Made by a program: the position numbers and the translations under genes | NCBI GenBank assembly: GCA_017854585.1 | Contig: JAFMHK010000002.1 | Coordinates: 124,001 to 188,000, forward strand | Length of the DNA stretch: 64,000 nucleotides | Source of the DNA: Paracoccaceae bacterium | GTDB lineage: Bacteria; Pseudomonadota; Alphaproteobacteria; Rhodobacterales; Rhodobacteraceae | Direction: 5' to 3' | In this document: piece after piece, positions 1 through 7,501 of the stretch | How the letters are laid out: each line of letters opens with the position of its first letter | Numbering within the stretch: the stretch's first letter is position 1 | Notes under the pieces: model-generated | The model's database searches: none | The model's input: the letters and a program-made list of their open reading frames with translations, nothing else | Told to the model about the DNA's origin: nothing

Positions 1-833
1 GCCTTGATGTTGAAGTCATCAGCGGCGGTCCGCAGGTCAATAACCGCGCCCTGATGTTGGCTGATCGTATTCAGTTTCACATGGGCGGCGATCTGCTTCA
101 GGCGTTCAATGCCGCCGCAGAAGATATCCCGGTGGTGGCTGTCGCGGCCATTTTCCAGAAACACCCGCAGGTCATCGTGGCCCATCCGGGCGTCGCGGAT
201 ACGTGGGAAGAATTGCGCGACCTGACGCTGCTGATCGGGGATAACGGCTTTTCATCCTATTACCAGTGGATGATTGCAGCCCATGGTTTCACCGTCGAGC
301 AGCGCCAGCCCTACACATTCAACCCCGCACCCTTCCTTGCCGACGATCAGCTTGGCATGCAGGGCTACCTTTCGTCCGAACCCTACGTGATTGAAACGAC
401 AGGCGGCTTCACGCCCAACGTGTTCTTGATCGCGGACGCGGGTTATTCCAGCTACGCCACCACGATTGAAACCATGCAGGCCACGATCGACGAGTCCCCC
501 GAAGTGGTGGAATGCTTCGTGAACGGATCCATTCTGGGTTGGTACAACTACCTCTATGGTGACAACGCCGCCGCGAACGAAATGATTCTGGCCGCGAACC
601 CCGACATGACCCAGGACAAGATCAACTTTGCCATCTCCAAGATGCTCGAATGGGGCATCGTTGACAGCGGCGATGCCTTGGAACTTGGCATTGGCGCGAT
701 GACCGATGAAGTGGTCGGTGGCTTCTATCAGGACATGGTCGATGCAGGCGTCGTCGAAGATGGGCTGAACTGGCAGGCCACCTACACCACGCAATTCGTG
801 AACCAAGGTCTGGGGCGCGAACTGCGGCCTTAA
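1..833 (+). CDS. ABC transporter substrate-binding protein, NMT1/THI5-like (5' partial)
   Basis: The reading frame is open from base 3 and runs to TAA at 831-833. The true start and any signal peptide lie left of the window; the ATG at 54 is internal. The visible part resembles the C-terminal two thirds of the NMT1/THI5 (NitT/TauT) binding-protein family, with GGDLLQAF, the strand IVAHPGVADTWEEL and the helix-rich end typical of the fold. It should capture a small solute in the periplasm for the ATPase and permease that follow. Fold and neighbours support the importer role. The ligand is unknown; pyrimidine or thiamine-precursor-like compounds are an inference from the downstream amidohydrolase. 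Confidence 0.85.
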   Translation, partial: LDVEVISGGPQVNNRALMLADRIQFHMGGDLLQAFNAAAEDIPVVAVAAIFQKHPQVIVAHPGVADTWEELRDLTLLIGDNGFSSYYQWMIAAHGFTVEQRQPYTFNPAPFLADDQLGMQGYLSSEPYVIETTGGFTPNVFLIADAGYSSYATTIETMQATIDESPEVVECFVNGSILGWYNYLYGDNAAANEMILAANPDMTQDKINFAISKMLEWGIVDSGDALELGIGAMTDEVVGGFYQDMVDAGVVEDGLNWQATYTTQFVNQGLGRELRP

Positions 834-849
834 CGGTCATATCTCTTGT

Positions 850-881
850 GGCCGGGGCAAGGTTCACCTGCCCCGGCCTTT
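850..881 (+). terminator. Intercistronic stem-loop after the binding-protein gene
   Basis: A perfect 10-bp stem (GGCCGGGGCA at 850-859 pairing with TGCCCCGGCC at 869-878) encloses a 9-base loop and is followed by only three T residues. It lies between the binding-protein gene and the ATPase gene. The weak T-run suggests partial termination or 3' end protection, which would let the binding protein be made in excess over the membrane parts. Confidence 0.6.
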
Positions 882-903
882 CCCGTGTCTCGGAGCCCGG
901 TCA

Positions 904-1686
904 ATGCCAACGCTGCTGCCTTTGGGCCAACGCCCGCCTCTTTTGCGGATGAACCATGTGGACAAGGTGTTCAACGGCAACATCGTGGCGCTGCGCGACA
1001 TGACGCTGGATGTGAACCAAGGTGACTTCATCTCACTACTTGGGCCATCGGGCTGCGGCAAATCCACGGCACTGCGGGTCATCGCCGATCTCTTGCATCC
1101 GACGCGGGGCAAGGTCGAATGGGAAGGGGCGCATGGTCTGGGCGATCTGGGCGTGGTGTTTCAGGAACCCACGTTGATGCCATGGGCCACGGTGGCGCAA
1201 AATGTCTGGCTGCCCTACCGATTGCGCGGCAATTCCTATTCTTCGGTCCGTGATGAGGTGCGTGAAAGCCTGCGCCTTGTGGGGTTGGAGAACTTTCTTG
1301 ATGCCTATCCGCGTGAGCTGTCGGGGGGCATGAAAATGCGCGTGTCGATCGCGCGGGCCATGGTCACAAACCCCCGGCTGATCTTGATGGATGAACCCTT
1401 TGCCGCGCTGGACGAAATCACGCGTCACAAGCTGAACAATGACCTGCTCAAGTTGAAGGCCAAGATCGGCTGCACCGTGATCTTCGTCACCCATTCCGTC
1501 TTTGAATCCGTCTTTTTGTCTGACCGCATCATCGTGATGGCCGCGCGTCCCGGTCGCGTCCTGCGCGAAGTGCAGGTTGATGCGCCCTATCCCCGCGACG
1601 AGGATTTTCGTACGTCCGCCGGTTATGCTGCACACACCCGCGCCGCGTCCGAAGCCCTGAAAGAAGCGATGGGAGAGCCGGCATGA
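904..1686 (+). CDS. ABC transporter ATP-binding protein, NitT/TauT type
   Basis: A 260-residue ATPase that powers the importer encoded by its neighbours. Visible motifs are Walker [10 protein letters not shown] at residues 47-55, a Q-loop (VFQEP), the signature LSGGMKMR, Walker B LILMDEPFAALD and the H-loop THS. The start at 904 is preceded by GGAG at a spacing of about 8 bases. The gene overlaps the permease by ATGA at 1683-1686, which suggests translational coupling. Length and motif order fit the SsuB/TauB/ThiZ group; the substrate cannot be read from this subunit. Confidence 0.93.
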   Translation: MPTLLPLGQRPPLLRMNHVDKVFNGNIVALRDMTLDVNQGDFISLLGPSGCGKSTALRVIADLLHPTRGKVEWEGAHGLGDLGVVFQEPTLMPWATVAQNVWLPYRLRGNSYSSVRDEVRESLRLVGLENFLDAYPRELSGGMKMRVSIARAMVTNPRLILMDEPFAALDEITRHKLNNDLLKLKAKIGCTVIFVTHSVFESVFLSDRIIVMAARPGRVLREVQVDAPYPRDEDFRTSAGYAAHTRAASEALKEAMGEPA

Positions 1687-2549
1687 CCACAACCGATCAA
1701 GGGCTGCTTTCTTCCCCCGTCGATGCAATCGACGCCGACGAACAACGCCGCGCGCGCGCCGCGCGGACCGAACGGATTGCGAAATGGGCGCTACCCGTCA
1801 TCATGATGGTTCTGGTGATCGCGGCTTGGGCGTGGGTTGTCCGCGCAAACGAGATTCCGCATTATATCTTGCCCGGCCCCGACCGCGTGTGGGGCAGCTT
1901 GCGGGATGATTGGGCCATGCTGATCGATGCCGCTTATCTGACAGGCAGGATCACGCTGCTGGCGCTTTTGCTTGCGGTTGTCGGTGGGGCAGGTCTGGCC
2001 ATCGTGTTCAATCAATCCAAACTGCTGGAGTTGTCTTTCTATCCCTATGCAGTGATCTTGCAGGTTACGCCGGTTGTCTCCATCGCGCCGCTGATCTTCA
2101 TCTACGTCGACAGCAAGGTGGCGGGCATGCTGCTGTGCGCATGGTTGGTGGCTTTCTTTCCTGTCCTGTCCTCAACCACGCTTGGCCTCAACAGCGTCGA
2201 CCACAACCTGCGCGACCTGTTTCGCATCTATGGCGCGACCCGGTGGCAGCGGCTGCGCTATCTGCAACTGCCCTCGGCCTTGCCGTATTTCCTTGGCGGC
2301 CTGAAGATTGCCGGCGGCCTGTCGCTTATCGGGGCGGTGGTGGCCGAATTGGTGGCTGGCACCGGCGGTATCGGCAGCGGTCTTGCGTTTCGCATTCAGG
2401 AGGCGGGGTATCGCCTGAACATCGCGCGCATGTTTGCCGCGCTGTCGCTGGTGGCCGCGATGGGCGTGTTCATCTTTGCGGCGCTGTCGATCTTTTCGCA
2501 TCTGCTGCTGCGCAAGTGGCACGAAAGCGCCCTGAAAAGAGACGGCTGA
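1683..2549 (+). CDS. ABC transporter permease, NitT/TauT type
   Basis: A 288-residue inner-membrane permease of the BPD_transp_1 family. After a charged N-terminus there are about six hydrophobic segments. The EAA-type cytoplasmic loop that docks on the ATPase is visible as IYGATRWQRLRYLQLP. The start overlaps the ATPase stop (ATGA), and the stop overlaps the start of the next gene by one base (TGATG at 2547-2551), so transport and the first enzyme gene appear co-translated. The substrate is unassigned. Confidence 0.92.
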   Translation: MTTTDQGLLSSPVDAIDADEQRRARAARTERIAKWALPVIMMVLVIAAWAWVVRANEIPHYILPGPDRVWGSLRDDWAMLIDAAYLTGRITLLALLLAVVGGAGLAIVFNQSKLLELSFYPYAVILQVTPVVSIAPLIFIYVDSKVAGMLLCAWLVAFFPVLSSTTLGLNSVDHNLRDLFRIYGATRWQRLRYLQLPSALPYFLGGLKIAGGLSLIGAVVAELVAGTGGIGSGLAFRIQEAGYRLNIARMFAALSLVAAMGVFIFAALSIFSHLLLRKWHESALKRDG

Positions 2550-3826
2550 TGGATTTCACTGGCCTTCCTCGCGGCGATTTTACGTTGTCGAACGTCACTG
2601 TTCCCGCCTGCCTGTTGGGTCAGGCGGGCGATCTGGTGCGCACCGATATTTCCATCGTGGATGGCCGGATCGGGCCACCACAGCCCATTACGGTAGATAT
2701 GGCAGGGGCCATGGTGTTTCCCGCCTTCATCGACATGCACACGCATCTGGACAAAGGCCATATCTGGGGGCGCGCGCCAAACCCCGACGGGTCGTTCATG
2801 GGCGCGTTGACCACAGTGGGTGATGACCGGCGGGAAAATTGGTCCGCCGAAGATCTCCGCCGCCGCATGACGTTTTCGCTACGGAGCGCCTATGCGCATG
2901 GCACGCGCGCCATACGCACGCACCTTGATAGTGTGCCGCCGCAAGATGACATCACATGGCCTGTGTTTCGGGACTTGCAGGCAGACTGGGCAGGCCGGAT
3001 CGATCTGCAGGCGGCCTGCCTGATCGGCTGTGAAGGCTGGACCGACGACAGCGGTCCGTTTGGCCATACCGCAGATCTGGTCGCGGCGACACGCGGTGGC
3101 GTGCTGGGCATGGTCACCTACCCGGTTCCCGATCTGCGTGACCGCCTGCGCGGCTTTTTCGCGCAAGCGACCGCGCGCGGGCTTGATGCCGATTTCCACG
3201 TCGATGAAAGCATGGATCCCGCCGTCGAAACCTTGCGCGATATCGCCGAGGTGGCAATGGAGGTCGCGTTTCAGGGCAAGATCACCGTCGGCCACTGTTG
3301 TTCCTTGTCGGCACAAGACGACGCGCGCGCCATGAGCACCCTTGATCTGGTCGCCAAGGGCGGCTTGCAGGTGGTCAGCCTGCCGATGTGCAACCTCTAC
3401 CTGCAGGACCGGACGCCACAGGGTACCAGCCGGACACCCCGCATGCGCGGGATCACCCTTGTGCACGAGATGAAGGCACGCGGCATCCCCGTCGCTTTCG
3501 CGTCCGACAATACCCGTGACCCGTTCTATGCCTACGGTGACATGGATATGCTGGAAGTGATGCGCGAGGCGACCCGCATCGGTCATCTGGACCATTCCGC
3601 CGACGACTGGACACATGGTTTCTTGAAAAGCCCCGCCGCTTCCTGTGGCTTTGACGCCCCGTCGCTGGCCCCCGGATCGCCCGCCGATCTTGTGATCTGC
3701 AAGGCCCGCACATGGACCGAGTTGTTCGCCCGCCCACAGGCCGACCGGATCGTGTTGCGCGACGGTGAACGGATTGACCGCACCCTGCCCGACTACGCCG
3801 AACTCGACGATTTAATGAGGATCTGA
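2549..3826 (+). CDS. Amidohydrolase, cytosine-deaminase-like
   Basis: A 425-residue metal-dependent amidohydrolase related to cytosine deaminase (CodA). The metal-binding HxH lies in MHTHLDKGHIWG (H64, H66), followed by HVDES, GHCCSLS and a late SDNTRDPF that matches the CodA-type SDN-RDP motif. The frame is open far upstream, but that part is a shadow of the permease; ATG 2549 overlaps the permease stop and gives the family's length. Known relatives hydrolyse cytosine, isoguanine or other cyclic amidines and ureides. The importer in the same operon implies the substrate enters from outside. Exact substrate unknown. Confidence 0.85.
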   Translation: MDFTGLPRGDFTLSNVTVPACLLGQAGDLVRTDISIVDGRIGPPQPITVDMAGAMVFPAFIDMHTHLDKGHIWGRAPNPDGSFMGALTTVGDDRRENWSAEDLRRRMTFSLRSAYAHGTRAIRTHLDSVPPQDDITWPVFRDLQADWAGRIDLQAACLIGCEGWTDDSGPFGHTADLVAATRGGVLGMVTYPVPDLRDRLRGFFAQATARGLDADFHVDESMDPAVETLRDIAEVAMEVAFQGKITVGHCCSLSAQDDARAMSTLDLVAKGGLQVVSLPMCNLYLQDRTPQGTSRTPRMRGITLVHEMKARGIPVAFASDNTRDPFYAYGDMDMLEVMREATRIGHLDHSADDWTHGFLKSPAASCGFDAPSLAPGSPADLVICKARTWTELFARPQADRIVLRDGERIDRTLPDYAELDDLMRI

Positions 3827-5239
3827 ATGCAACCGAACATCTCCGCCGCCAAGGCCGCCCTCGCCCACATCGAACAAGACGAAAACCCGGCCACCATCCG
3901 GGCCAAATCCCGCGATTTCTTTTGGTATTCACCCGTGCTCAAGGCGCGGATGGATCATCTGGAGGCCGATTTCGTGGTGAACCCGCGCAATGAGGCCGAG
4001 GTGATCGAGGTACTGCGGGCCTGCTACGCCCATGACGTCCCCGTAACCACGCGTGGCGCGGGAACGGGGAATTACGGGCAGGCGATGCCAATGCGCGGTG
4101 GCTGCGTCATGCACCTGCGCCACATGTCGGCGGTCAAGGAAATTGCGCCGGGCCGCGTGATCTGCGAACCCGGGATTCTTCTGAAAGATCTTGATGCCGC
4201 CTGCAAGGCGCACTCGGGGCAGGAAATCCGCATGTTCAGCTCCACTTGGGCGACTGCGACGATCGGCGGCTTCATCGCCGGCGGTTCGGGCGGTGTCGGA
4301 TCCTGCACCTGGGGGTCGTTGCGCGACCTCGGGAACATCATCCGTCTGCGTGTCGTCACGATGGAGGCAGAGCCGCGCGTGCTGGAATTCCGGGGCGAGG
4401 AACTGGCCCGGGTGAGCCATGCCTACGGCACAAACGGCATCATTACCGAAATCGAAATCCCCCTTGCCCCTGCCTATGACTGGGTCGAGATGTTCGTAGC
4501 CACCAAGGACTTCATGGAGGCCGTGCACTTCACCGATGAGTTGGCCAATCAGGACGGCATCTTGATCAAGCTGGGCAGTGTGTATGAAGCGCCTGCGCCG
4601 TTTGATTATTTCAGCAGGGTCAAACCCCATATCGCGGCGGATGATACGCTGATTGGGCTGATGGTCGCGCCGCATTCCATGGACGGATTCCTGACCTTCC
4701 TTGCACGCCGTCCCTTCGCGCGGCTGATCTATCGCTCGGATGCAAGCACATGGACCAAGACGCCCGGACCGGTTTTCGAATATGGCTGGAACCACACGAC
4801 GCTCAGGGCGCTGAAAGTGGACCCCTCAATTACCTATTTGCAGGTGCGTTACGGGTTTCCCGATCATATCGCCTTGATCAAGAAGATGCGCGATGCGCTC
4901 AACCCCGAGGTGTTGCAGCACCTTGAGGTTCTGCGCATGGACGGAAAAGTTGCCTTTGCCGGCTTGTCGCTGGTGAAGTTCACGACCGAAGAGCGTCTGG
5001 ACGAGATCGTGAAGATGCACGAGGACGCGGGCGCGATGATCTTCAACCCGCATCGCTACACGCTGGAGGAAGGCGGGCGGCAGGCGGTTGATGACAGGCA
5101 GCTTGCCTTCAAGCGCGAAGCGGACCCCAAGGGCCTGCTGAACCCGGGCAAGATGATTGCATGGGACGATCCAGCTTGGGGCTATGAGACGATGTACACC
5201 TACCGCGCCATGACCAAACCGGCACAGGCGGCGGAATGA
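3827..5239 (+). CDS. FAD-binding oxidoreductase, GlcD/PCMH-type
   Basis: A 470-residue flavoprotein of the FAD/FMN-containing dehydrogenase family (GlcD, D-lactate dehydrogenase, alkyl-DHAP synthase relatives). The PCMH FAD-binding fold spans roughly residues 45-220, with the nucleotide-binding loop RGAGTGNYGQAMPM and the glycine-rich IGGFIAGGSGGVGS. The C-terminus ends in the family's usual KREADPKGLLNPGKMI. The ATG directly follows the amidohydrolase stop with no gap, so the two are probably made together. It likely oxidises a hydroxy-acid or hydroxylated product of the pathway; no signal peptide is seen. Substrate unassigned. Confidence 0.85.
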   Translation: MQPNISAAKAALAHIEQDENPATIRAKSRDFFWYSPVLKARMDHLEADFVVNPRNEAEVIEVLRACYAHDVPVTTRGAGTGNYGQAMPMRGGCVMHLRHMSAVKEIAPGRVICEPGILLKDLDAACKAHSGQEIRMFSSTWATATIGGFIAGGSGGVGSCTWGSLRDLGNIIRLRVVTMEAEPRVLEFRGEELARVSHAYGTNGIITEIEIPLAPAYDWVEMFVATKDFMEAVHFTDELANQDGILIKLGSVYEAPAPFDYFSRVKPHIAADDTLIGLMVAPHSMDGFLTFLARRPFARLIYRSDASTWTKTPGPVFEYGWNHTTLRALKVDPSITYLQVRYGFPDHIALIKKMRDALNPEVLQHLEVLRMDGKVAFAGLSLVKFTTEERLDEIVKMHEDAGAMIFNPHRYTLEEGGRQAVDDRQLAFKREADPKGLLNPGKMIAWDDPAWGYETMYTYRAMTKPAQAAE

Positions 5240-5269
5240 CGGTTTCCCCCTGCCGTGCAGGGCGACGCG

Positions 5270-5290
5270 GCGGGGGATTTCATCCCCCGC
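5270..5290 (+). terminator. Stem-loop after the FAD oxidase gene, leading into a dispersed repeat
   Basis: A perfect 9-bp stem (GCGGGGGAT/ATCCCCCGC) with a 3-base loop sits 30 bases after the FAD oxidase stop. There is no T-run directly after it; AGTTTTATT follows 10 bases later and belongs to a repeat. It may act as a weak or Rho-assisted terminator, or as part of the repeat unit. Confidence 0.4.
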
Positions 5291-5299
5291 ACCCCCTGA

Positions 5300-5325
5300 G
5301 AGTTTTATTGCCAAGATGAAGGAGG
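5300..5325 (+). repeat. Dispersed intergenic repeat, copy A
   Basis: A 26-base element with the core GCCAAGATGAAG, preceded by GAGTTTT and ended by GAGG. It matches a minus-strand copy at 62812-62837 at 25 of 26 positions, and its core also occurs at 62618-62653. The GGAGG end lies just upstream of the GTG start of the next gene and may serve as its ribosome binding site. I recall similar intergenic elements in Rhodobacteraceae genomes, but I cannot check copy number here. Confidence 0.6.
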
Positions 5326-5332
5326 GCGGAGC

Positions 5333-5914
5333 GTGAGCCGCGCATTGGTCTTGTTCGCCCACCCCTGCCCCGAGAGTTTCTCGGCGGCGCTTCATGAGAC
5401 CGTGGTGACGCGGTTGACCCGCGCGGGATGGGCCGTGGATGATTGCGATCTGAACGCGGAAGGGTTCAACCCGGTCCTGAGCGAACCGGAACGGCGCGGC
5501 TATCATGAGGTGCCTGAGAATACCGCGCCGGTCGCGGCGTATGTGGAACGGGTGCGCGCAGCCGACGCGTTGGTGATGGTGTTCCCGGTATGGAACTTTG
5601 GCTACCCCGCGATCCTCAAGGGGTTTCTTGATCGCGTTTTCCTGCCCGGCGTCTCCTTCAGGCTGGTCGATGGCAAGGTGAAGCCGAACCTGACGCAGAT
5701 CCGCAAACTGGCCGCGGTCACAACCTATGGCGGCACGCGCACCCGCGCCCTGCTGGTCGGAGACCCACCCCGCAAATGTGTGACCCGTGCCGTCTGGCAT
5801 GTCTGCCGACCGGAAAAGACCCGCTATCTTGCGCTGTACGATATGAACCGTGTGACGGACGCCAAGCGAAACGCCTTTCTGGACAAGGTGGGGCACGAAA
5901 TGGAGGTTTTCTAG
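5333..5914 (+). CDS. NAD(P)H-dependent oxidoreductase, flavodoxin-like fold (first of a tandem pair)
   Basis: A 193-residue protein of the NQO1/MdaB/YwrO flavodoxin-fold family. The N-terminal strand ALVLFAHPCPESFSAALHETV fits the flavin phosphate-binding region, and VFPVWNFGYPAILKGFLDRVF is the usual P-W-Y/F-G-P-LKG segment. The start is GTG at 5333, placed by GGAGG at 5321-5325. It is about one base from the next gene, which encodes a paralogue. Such enzymes reduce quinones, flavins or electrophilic aromatic groups with two electrons. In this operon it could reduce an intermediate or supply reduced flavin; the role is inferred. Confidence 0.82.
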   Translation: MSRALVLFAHPCPESFSAALHETVVTRLTRAGWAVDDCDLNAEGFNPVLSEPERRGYHEVPENTAPVAAYVERVRAADALVMVFPVWNFGYPAILKGFLDRVFLPGVSFRLVDGKVKPNLTQIRKLAAVTTYGGTRTRALLVGDPPRKCVTRAVWHVCRPEKTRYLALYDMNRVTDAKRNAFLDKVGHEMEVF

Positions 5915-5915
5915 G

Positions 5916-6548
5916 ATGCGCGCGCTGGTTGTCTATTGCCACCCGAGGCCACAGAGCTTTACCGCCGCGGTGCGTGATACCGTGATTGGCAAGCTGGAAG
6001 CTGTCGGCGCGGAAACCAAGGTGTTGGACCTTTATCGTGACGGGTTCGATCCGACACTCGGCGCGCTGGAATTGGAGCACTATGCGGATGAGTTGCAGAA
6101 CCAGAAACCCGTTCAGGCCCATGTCGATGCCTTGCTATGGTGCGATACGTTGATCTTCGTCTACCCGACCTGGTGGTACGGATTGCCCGCGATGTTGAAG
6201 GGATGGCTTGACCGGGCGATGGTTCCGGGCGTGGCATTCATGATGCCTGACGCCGTCAATTCCAATATCCGCCCGGGTTTGACCCATATCACACGGCTGG
6301 GCGTGTTCACGACCTGCGGGGCAAGCTGGTGGCTGACCCGGATTGTCGGGGCTCCGGGGCGACGGACGATCTTGCGCGGGGTCGGCCTGCTTTGTGGCAA
6401 GAGATGTCGCAAGGTTTTTGTCGCGCATTACCTGATGGACAGTTCGACGGACAAGAGCCGTGCCGCCCATCTGGACCGCGTCGCCCGCAAGATGGACCGG
6501 CTGTTGGGCGCATCGCCTTTCGCGGCGAAGGCGGAGGTGGCGGAATGA
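5916..6548 (+). CDS. NAD(P)H-dependent oxidoreductase, flavodoxin-like fold (second of a tandem pair)
   Basis: A 210-residue paralogue of the preceding protein, with the same layout: VVYCHPRPQSFTAAVRDTV at the N-terminus, then VYPTWWYGLPAMLKGWLDRAMVPGVAF. Both proteins share a late arginine-rich G-x-P-x-R segment followed by LC or VC, which I do not associate with characterised NQO1-type enzymes. The start is one base after the upstream stop, and the end overlaps the oxygenase gene by ATGA at 6545-6548. The pair could form a heterodimer or act on successive intermediates; the sequence does not decide. Confidence 0.82.
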   Translation: MRALVVYCHPRPQSFTAAVRDTVIGKLEAVGAETKVLDLYRDGFDPTLGALELEHYADELQNQKPVQAHVDALLWCDTLIFVYPTWWYGLPAMLKGWLDRAMVPGVAFMMPDAVNSNIRPGLTHITRLGVFTTCGASWWLTRIVGAPGRRTILRGVGLLCGKRCRKVFVAHYLMDSSTDKSRAAHLDRVARKMDRLLGASPFAAKAEVAE

Positions 6549-7501
6549 TCCCCGTTCTGGATTGGCGCCGTTTTGCAACGGACCCGACCGGCTTTGTCGC
6601 AGCACTTGGCGCCGCCGCGCGTGGGCCCGGTTTCTTCTTGTTGACCGGCCACGACGTACCCGAGAAATTACGTGCCGACATGTTTGCGCAGGCCGATGTC
6701 TTCTTTGGTCTTCCCCTTGACCGCAAGCAGGACATTTCGATCCTCAAGACACCGCATTACCGGGGCTGGGCTCATGATGGTCTGGAATCCCTTGATGAAA
6801 AAAGCGGCCAGAAGGACCGCAAGGAAAGCTTCAACATGGGGCTCGACCTGCCCGCCGATGACCCGCGCGTTATCGCAGGAGAGCCGTTTCGCGGCGTCAA
6901 CCAGTGGCCGGACCTTCCGGGGTTCCGCGAAACGATGCTGGCCTATTACGATGCAGCGCTTGATCTTGGGATCAAGCTGTGTCGCGCCATCGCCCGCGAT
7001 CTTGACCAGCCCGAGGATTTCTTTGATTGCGCGTTTATCGACCCGCTGGCGGCGCTGCGTGTGCTGCACTACCCGCCTGCCACGGGCGCGTCGGGCGAGA
7101 TTGGCGCCGGAGCACACAGCGATTACGGCGTGATCACCTTGTTGATGACGGACGGCGAACCGGGCCTTCAGGTCAAGCCTCGCGGCGGCGACTGGACGGA
7201 TGTGCCGCAGGTGGACGGGGCCTATATCGTCAATATCGGGGACTGTCTGATGCGTTGGACGAATGACATCTATGTCTCCACGCCGCATCGCGTGTTGCCC
7301 CCCAAGCGGCAGCGCCGGTCGGTCGCGATGTTCATCGAGGCGAACCCGGATGTAGTGGTGCAGGCCCTGCCCGGCACTGGTGCGCCGAAATATCCGCCGA
7401 TCCGCGCGGCGGATTATCTGCAATCACGTCTGGACGCGACCTATAATGCCCCGGTTCCCAAAGACCCGGACCAGACGACGCCAGCTGGCGGAATGACCTG
7501 A
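6545..7501 (+). CDS. 2-oxoglutarate/Fe(II)-dependent oxygenase, isopenicillin N synthase-like
   Basis: A 318-residue member of the DIOX_N plus 2OG-FeII_Oxy family. The iron ligands are visible as H191-x-D193 (GAHSDYG) and H248 (STPHRV), and R258-x-S260 or the neighbouring RRS corresponds to the 2-oxoglutarate-binding RxS. The N-terminal DIOX_N part begins IPVLDWRRF. The frame is open upstream to 6329, but ATG 6545 overlaps the previous stop and gives the family's usual N-terminus. It is the last gene of the operon; its 3' end overlaps the convergent GH42 gene by 61 bases. It probably hydroxylates or desaturates the imported substrate or a product. Confidence 0.87.
   Translation: MIPVLDWRRFATDPTGFVAALGAAARGPGFFLLTGHDVPEKLRADMFAQADVFFGLPLDRKQDISILKTPHYRGWAHDGLESLDEKSGQKDRKESFNMGLDLPADDPRVIAGEPFRGVNQWPDLPGFRETMLAYYDAALDLGIKLCRAIARDLDQPEDFFDCAFIDPLAALRVLHYPPATGASGEIGAGAHSDYGVITLLMTDGEPGLQVKPRGGDWTDVPQVDGAYIVNIGDCLMRWTNDIYVSTPHRVLPPKRQRRSVAMFIEANPDVVVQALPGTGAPKYPPIRAADYLQSRLDATYNAPVPKDPDQTTPAGGMT

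Noticed and set aside
1910-3826. A 638-codon open frame that would fuse a permease-like stretch to the amidohydrolase
   Set aside because: The first 213 codons are an out-of-frame reading of the permease gene (Trp/Arg/Gly-rich, no family match). The amidohydrolase starts at ATG 2549.
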